Below, piece after piece: positions 6,132 to 9,483 of a stretch of DNA of 9,483 nucleotides. Location: assembly GCA_017533545.1 (NCBI GenBank), contig JAFXHW010000142.1, positions 1 through 9,483 on the forward strand. The letters are read 5' to 3'. The first letter of the stretch is position 1. Each line of letters begins with the position of its first letter. The position numbers and the translations under genes are program-made. Below the pieces are notes generated by a model. The model saw only the letters and a list, made by a program, of their open reading frames with translations. It did no database searches and was not told the DNA's origin. This stretch comes from Clostridia bacterium. GTDB lineage: Bacteria; Bacillota_A; Clostridia; Oscillospirales; CAG-272.

Positions 6132-7100
6132 TTATTTACCCGACCAACCGAGTACCGATTCTGTGGGAGCAGCAACCTGCTGGAGAATATCAGCAACGAT
6201 ATTCTTATCGGCATCCTTCTTAATCTTAGCAGAAGAAGAGAGAACAAGACGGTGAGAAAGCGAAGGAATAGCAGCCTTCTTAACGTCATCGGGAGTTACA
6301 TAGTCACGGTCGCTGATAGCTGCGAAGCCCTTAGCAACCTTCATAAGGTTGATAGCGCCACGAGGAGATACGCCGAGGATTACGTTATCAGCGTTACGGG
6401 ATGCTTCAACGATGGAAATGCAGTATGCCATAACATCGCGGTGAACGTAGATGTTGGCAAGAGCCTTCTGGCACTCGATGATCTCGTCCTTGGTAACAAC
6501 GGGCTGAAGAGTATCAAGCGGGTCGGAAACATTGAAACGGTCGAGAATGTCAACAGCTTCTTCATGAGTGGGGTACTGCATTGCAGTCTTGATAAGGAAA
6601 CGGTCGAGCTGTGCTTCAGGAAGAGGATATACACCCATGTTTTCTACAGGGTTCTGAGTTGCAACTACGAAGAAAGGAGCGTTAAGAACGTAGGTCTTAC
6701 CGTCGATAGTTGTCTGATGCTCTTCCATACACTCAAGAAGACCGGACTGAGTCTTAGGAGTTGCACGGTTGATTTCGTCTGCGAGAACGATGTTGGAGAA
6801 GATAGGTCCGGGAACGAATTCGAACTCGGTCTTCTTCATGTTGAAGTAGTTGATACCGGTGATATCGGAGGGGAGAAGGTCAGGAGTGAACTGGATACGC
6901 TTGCAGGAACAGTCAACAGAAGCAGCAAGAGTCTTGATAAGCTTTGTTTTACCGGTTCCGGGAACGTCTTCCAAAAGCATATGACCGCCTGCAAAGAGGG
7001 AGATCATAAGAAGGTCTACAACGTCCTCTTTACCTACGATAACCTTGGCGATGTTTTCCTTGATTTTTTGATAAACGGGGAAAATTACGGGATTTGACAT
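6132..7100 (-). CDS. MoxR family AAA+ ATPase, 322 aa
   Basis: Cytosolic AAA+ ATPase of the MoxR group, believed to act as a chaperone-like remodeller for vWA/DUF58 partners. Motifs are complete: Walker A VPGTGKT (46-52), the MoxR-typical FTPDLLPSDITG (71-82), Walker B IVLADEIN (104-111), sensor 1 ATQNP (147-151), the arginine in LDRF (167), and sensor 2 SPRGA (245-249). The C-terminal lid carries VTPDDVKKAAIPSLSHRLVL (268-287). Length is normal for the family. It is the first gene of a three-gene operon with DUF58 and DUF4129-like genes downstream. The start ATG 7098-7100 has only a weak GTGGTG-type ribosome binding site, and the leader is AT rich. The gene faces away from rimM across a 248-base spacer that probably holds both promoters. 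Confidence 0.95.
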   Translation of the reverse strand: MSNPVIFPVYQKIKENIAKVIVGKEDVVDLLMISLFAGGHMLLEDVPGTGKTKLIKTLAASVDCSCKRIQFTPDLLPSDITGINYFNMKKTEFEFVPGPIFSNIVLADEINRATPKTQSGLLECMEEHQTTIDGKTYVLNAPFFVVATQNPVENMGVYPLPEAQLDRFLIKTAMQYPTHEEAVDILDRFNVSDPLDTLQPVVTKDEIIECQKALANIYVHRDVMAYCISIVEASRNADNVILGVSPRGAINLMKVAKGFAAISDRDYVTPDDVKKAAIPSLSHRLVLSSSAKIKKDADKNIVADILQQVAAPTESVLGWSGK

Positions 7101-7348
7101 AGTTACACCACTTTCTTATAATTATAATAAATTTAAACAAATTACAAAATAATTTGATGCCAATTCAATCAATTATTATATATCATATTTCTTGTTTTGT
7201 AAAGTCATTTTGTGGATATATCAAAATATTTACACAAAATTAATGAATTAAAAGGCATTTAAAAGTATAATAATACTGAAATATGCAGAGAATAACTCTT
7301 TACATTAAAAAAGTTGGATTTTTCTGCTTTAACTGAGGTTTTTACTGT
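7101..7348. promoter_or_regulatory. AT-rich divergent promoter region between moxR and rimM
   Basis: This 248-base gap has no open frame of note. Plus strand: a perfect TATAAT at 7266-7271 is the best -10 for rimM, although no good -35 lies 16-18 bases upstream; the resulting leader would be about 70 bases. Minus strand: TATAAT at 7121-7126 is a candidate -10 for moxR, again with a poor -35. Inverted repeats TTACAAAA (7142-7149)/TTTTGTAA (7195-7202) and ATTTTGTG (7207-7214)/CACAAAAT (7233-7240) lie between the two -10 candidates. They may be operator half-sites, or products of AT richness. No riboswitch or terminator was seen. Confidence 0.45.
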
Positions 7349-7873
7349 ATGGAAAAATATCTTGAAGCGGGTAAGATTGTTAATTCGCACGGTGTCAACG
7401 GATACGTGCGTATAGAATCGTGGTGTGACACACCGAAGGTATTAGCTTCGCTCCGCCGTATGTATGTCAAAAACAGAGAAGGCAAAATGATCGAGATGAA
7501 GGTCATTGTCGCATCTGTTCACAAAGGCATGGGATTGGTCAAATTCGAGGGCATCAACTCGATCGACGATGCACTTTTATATAAAAATCATGTGGTTTAT
7601 GCCGATCGTAATGATCTGCCTCTCGAAGAAGGCAGCCATTTTATCGCCGATCTCATCGGTCTCGACGTTATCGACGCTGACAGCGGACAAGTCTATGGCA
7701 AACTCCGCGAGGTCATAAACCGAGGTGCCAGCAATATATACGTTATTGACACTGTCGACGGCAACGAAGCCATGATGCCCGCAGTTGATGAGTTTGTTAA
7801 AAAGATCGATCCCGAAAAGGGTATTTTCATTACCCCTATCCCGGGCATTTTCAGCGAGGCGGAAAAAGCATAA
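7349..7873 (+). CDS. rimM: 16S rRNA maturation factor RimM
   Basis: RimM helps assemble the head of the 30S ribosomal subunit by binding ribosomal protein S19. The N-terminal barrel opens YLEAGKIVNSHGVNGYVRIE (4-23), with the family hallmark G-x-I-V-x-x-H-G-x-x-G. The C-terminal PRC-barrel starts about residue 97 with DLIGLDVIDADSGQVYG and contains MMPAVDEFVKKID followed by ITPIPGIF, where many homologues have V-x-x-x-E-G-L. Total 174 residues is normal. GAGG at 7335-7338 lies ten bases before ATG 7349. The stop TAA overlaps the trmD start by one base (TAATG), so the two are translationally coupled. The usual upstream neighbours rpsP and the KH-domain gene are absent; moxR lies there instead, facing away. 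Confidence 0.95.
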   Translation: MEKYLEAGKIVNSHGVNGYVRIESWCDTPKVLASLRRMYVKNREGKMIEMKVIVASVHKGMGLVKFEGINSIDDALLYKNHVVYADRNDLPLEEGSHFIADLIGLDVIDADSGQVYGKLREVINRGASNIYVIDTVDGNEAMMPAVDEFVKKIDPEKGIFITPIPGIFSEAEKA

Positions 7874-8556
7874 TGATTTTTGACGTTCTGACGCTTTTCC
7901 CGATGATGGTCGATTCGATACTGAACGAAAGCATCATCGGACGTGCGCGCGAAGCGGGACTTATAGAGCTTCGCACCCACGATATACGCGATTTTTCAAA
8001 CGACAAGCACCGCCGCGTGGATGACACTCCCTATGGCGGAGGAATGGGCATGCTTATGCGTGTCGATCCGATCGTCGAATGCCACGAGAAGGCAATGGCA
8101 GACCTCAAAGGCAAAAAGGTTCGCACAATAGTCATGTCACCTCAAGGTCAGCTTCTAACTCAAAAAAAGGCAAAAGAGCTGTCAGAATACGACGCGCTCG
8201 TTATAATCTGCGGACACTATGAGGGTATCGACCGCCGTGCTGTTGAGATATGCGCCGACGAAGAGATTTCGATCGGAGACTACATACTCACCGGAGGAGA
8301 ACTGCCTGCCTGCATCCTTATCGACAGCGTTTCCCGCCTCATCGACGGTGTACTGGCCGACGCATCCTGCCATGAGGAGGAGAGCGTTGCCTGCGGCATG
8401 CTCGAATATCCGCAGTACACCCGTCCGGTCGAATACCGCGGTCTGCGCGTACCCGAGGTACTGACTTGCGGCGATCATGCAAAGATCAAAAAATGGCGCT
8501 TTGATGCGGCATTAAGGCTCACCGAAAAAAATCGCCCCGACATGCTGGGCAAATAA
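7873..8556 (+). CDS. trmD: tRNA (guanine-N1)-methyltransferase TrmD
   Basis: TrmD uses S-adenosylmethionine to methylate G37 of tRNAs, preventing +1 frameshifting. It is a cytosolic SPOUT (trefoil-knot) homodimer. Visible motifs: IFDVLTLFP (2-10), DDTPYGGGMGM (50-60), SPQG (89-92), CGHYEGIDRR (113-122), the knot segment SIGDYILTGGELP (133-145), and LEYPQYTRP (177-185). The base that accepts the N1 proton, an Asp in the Haemophilus enzyme, aligns with Glu170 in HEEES; I believe Glu occurs here in other Clostridia, so activity is likely kept. At 227 residues it is slightly short but complete, ending DMLGK. The start overlaps rimM by one base. murJ follows after 30 bases. Confidence 0.96.
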   Translation: MIFDVLTLFPMMVDSILNESIIGRAREAGLIELRTHDIRDFSNDKHRRVDDTPYGGGMGMLMRVDPIVECHEKAMADLKGKKVRTIVMSPQGQLLTQKKAKELSEYDALVIICGHYEGIDRRAVEICADEEISIGDYILTGGELPACILIDSVSRLIDGVLADASCHEEESVACGMLEYPQYTRPVEYRGLRVPEVLTCGDHAKIKKWRFDAALRLTEKNRPDMLGK

Positions 8557-8586
8557 AGTAGTAAAATTTCCAAAAGGAGTTTTCCC

Positions 8587-9483
8587 TTGACGAAAAACAA
8601 AAAAAGTCCGATCATCACAGTAGCGCTGATGATGGGAGCTACCGTGCTGTCAAAGGCTCTCGGCATGGTGCGCTCGATGGTCATGGCGCGCAAGTATGAC
8701 ATCGGTATTGAGGCGCAGGCTTTTTCGGAGGCGTCGCACATTCCGCTCACCCTCTTCGATCTGGCCTTCGGCGCTGCAATTCTCGGCTGCTTTATCCCCG
8801 TTTACAACAGCATAAAAAGCGATGACGGCGAAAATGATTCGTTCGCAAACACCTTTTTGAATTTCATTCTGCTCGCCGCATCACTGCTCTCTGTAATCGG
8901 CATACTGTGTGCCGACGGAATCATCAATCTGATGGCTCCCGCACTCCAAGGGGAGGTTAAGATACTTGCCGCGAAGCTGCTGCGCATCATGTTCCCGATG
9001 ATAATTTTCACCGGTTCTACCTTCACTCTTGTGGGCGTGATGCAGTCGAAGGGACGCTTCTTGCTCCCTGCGATGGTCAGCGCGATATCAAACGCCGGTG
9101 TAATAATCTATCTGCTCTTTATTGACAGCCATCTCGGCGAAAAGGGCATATACGGACTTGCTGTTGCCTATCTCGTATCATGGTTTTTACAGCTTGTTAC
9201 TCTTGCTATTCCTCTTACGTCGTCGGGATTCAGATACCGACCGAGGATCGATTGGAGATCGGAGCATTTAAAGAGCGCACTTAAAATGGCACCCCCCATT
9301 ATGCTCGGCTCGTGGCTTACGCCGATATCGGTACTCTGCGGACTGTATTTTGAACCATTTACAAAAATCGACGGTGCCGTCACAATATTCGACTACGGCC
9401 TTGCGGCTTTCACCATATTCTCGGGAATACTCACCTATTCGATATGCAACTACGCTTTTCCGATGCTTTCGAAAGCAGACGGC
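8587..9483 (+). CDS. murJ: Lipid II flippase MurJ (MviN family), N-terminal part
   Basis: The frame is open from TTG 8587 to the window edge (299 codons) and is cut there. MurJ moves the peptidoglycan precursor lipid II across the cytoplasmic membrane; it belongs to the MOP exporter superfamily. Family marks: ATVLSKALGMVRSMVMARKY (18-37), matching the conserved S-K-x-x-G-x-x-R-x-x-x-x-A/a of helix 1; FDLAFGAAILGCFIPVYN (57-74); and repeated hydrophobic helices thereafter, with VGVMQSKGRFLLPAM (148-162) and MAPPIMLGSW (232-241). The TTG start is supported by AAAGGAG (8573-8579) seven bases upstream; the first in-frame ATG would lose the start of helix 1. It lies 30 bases after trmD and is probably cotranscribed with rimM and trmD. 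A MurJ-like paralogue with another substrate cannot be excluded from half a protein. Confidence 0.9.
   Translation, partial: MTKNKKSPIITVALMMGATVLSKALGMVRSMVMARKYDIGIEAQAFSEASHIPLTLFDLAFGAAILGCFIPVYNSIKSDDGENDSFANTFLNFILLAASLLSVIGILCADGIINLMAPALQGEVKILAAKLLRIMFPMIIFTGSTFTLVGVMQSKGRFLLPAMVSAISNAGVIIYLLFIDSHLGEKGIYGLAVAYLVSWFLQLVTLAIPLTSSGFRYRPRIDWRSEHLKSALKMAPPIMLGSWLTPISVLCGLYFEPFTKIDGAVTIFDYGLAAFTIFSGILTYSICNYAFPMLSKADG

Noticed and set aside
6120..7097. A 325-codon open frame on the plus strand opposite moxR
   Set aside because: It mirrors the MoxR coding frame almost exactly; the MoxR reading has every AAA+ motif, while this one has none.
7207..7240. TTGTG...CACAA considered as a Rex (redox regulator) operator
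   Set aside because: The half-sites are about 18 bases apart instead of the short central spacing of a Rex site, and the internal bases do not fit.
1..9483. CRISPR arrays, tRNA or rRNA genes, transposases, phage or toxin-antitoxin genes
   Set aside because: None was recognised on reading both strands: no regularly spaced repeats, no tRNA-like arms, and no transposase motifs.

Overview
The window looks like chromosomal DNA of a low-to-mid GC Bacillota, most likely an uncultured gut-type Clostridia member. The clues are a DUF4317 protein (a family I know from Bacillota), a linked rimM-trmD pair, AGGAG-type ribosome binding sites, and short U-tailed terminators. No rRNA, tRNA, CRISPR array, insertion sequence or phage gene was seen.

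Left end (1 to about 955): the last 50 residues of a PfkB-family sugar or nucleoside kinase, a strong stem-loop at 170-204, and an unrecognised beta-rich protein on the minus strand (243-950). At about 950-985 this minus-strand gene abuts, head to head, a MmcQ/YjbR-family gene that has lost its first 30 or so codons. Neither gene has a visible promoter or a good ribosome binding site. This looks like a rearrangement or an assembly join.

984-2633 (+): a tightly packed run made of the truncated YjbR protein, an 82-residue two-helix membrane protein, a 46-residue one-helix protein, and a membrane-anchored PstS-like phosphate-binding-fold protein. Spacings are 1 to 10 bases, so translation is probably coupled. 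No pstCAB transporter genes are present. A hairpin at 2638-2666 ends this run and also serves the convergent DUF4317 gene.

2672-7100 (-): a singly transcribed DUF4317 gene with its own promoter, then the operon moxR, DUF58, DUF4129-like, read right to left and closed by a terminator at 3892-3923. This is a compact form of the widespread MoxR AAA+/DUF58 module. Its DUF58 member has a long charged coiled-coil tail and appears to lack the metal-site serines of a von Willebrand A fold.

7101-7348: an AT-rich divergent promoter region with several TTTTGT-type inverted repeats.

7349-9483 (+): rimM and trmD (stop and start share one base), then the start of murJ, which begins with TTG and runs off the window. 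rplS, the usual downstream partner of trmD, is not in its normal place.

The best candidates for something little described are the PstS-like/small-membrane-protein operon and the tailed DUF58 module. Nothing here amounts to a clearly new system on sequence alone.
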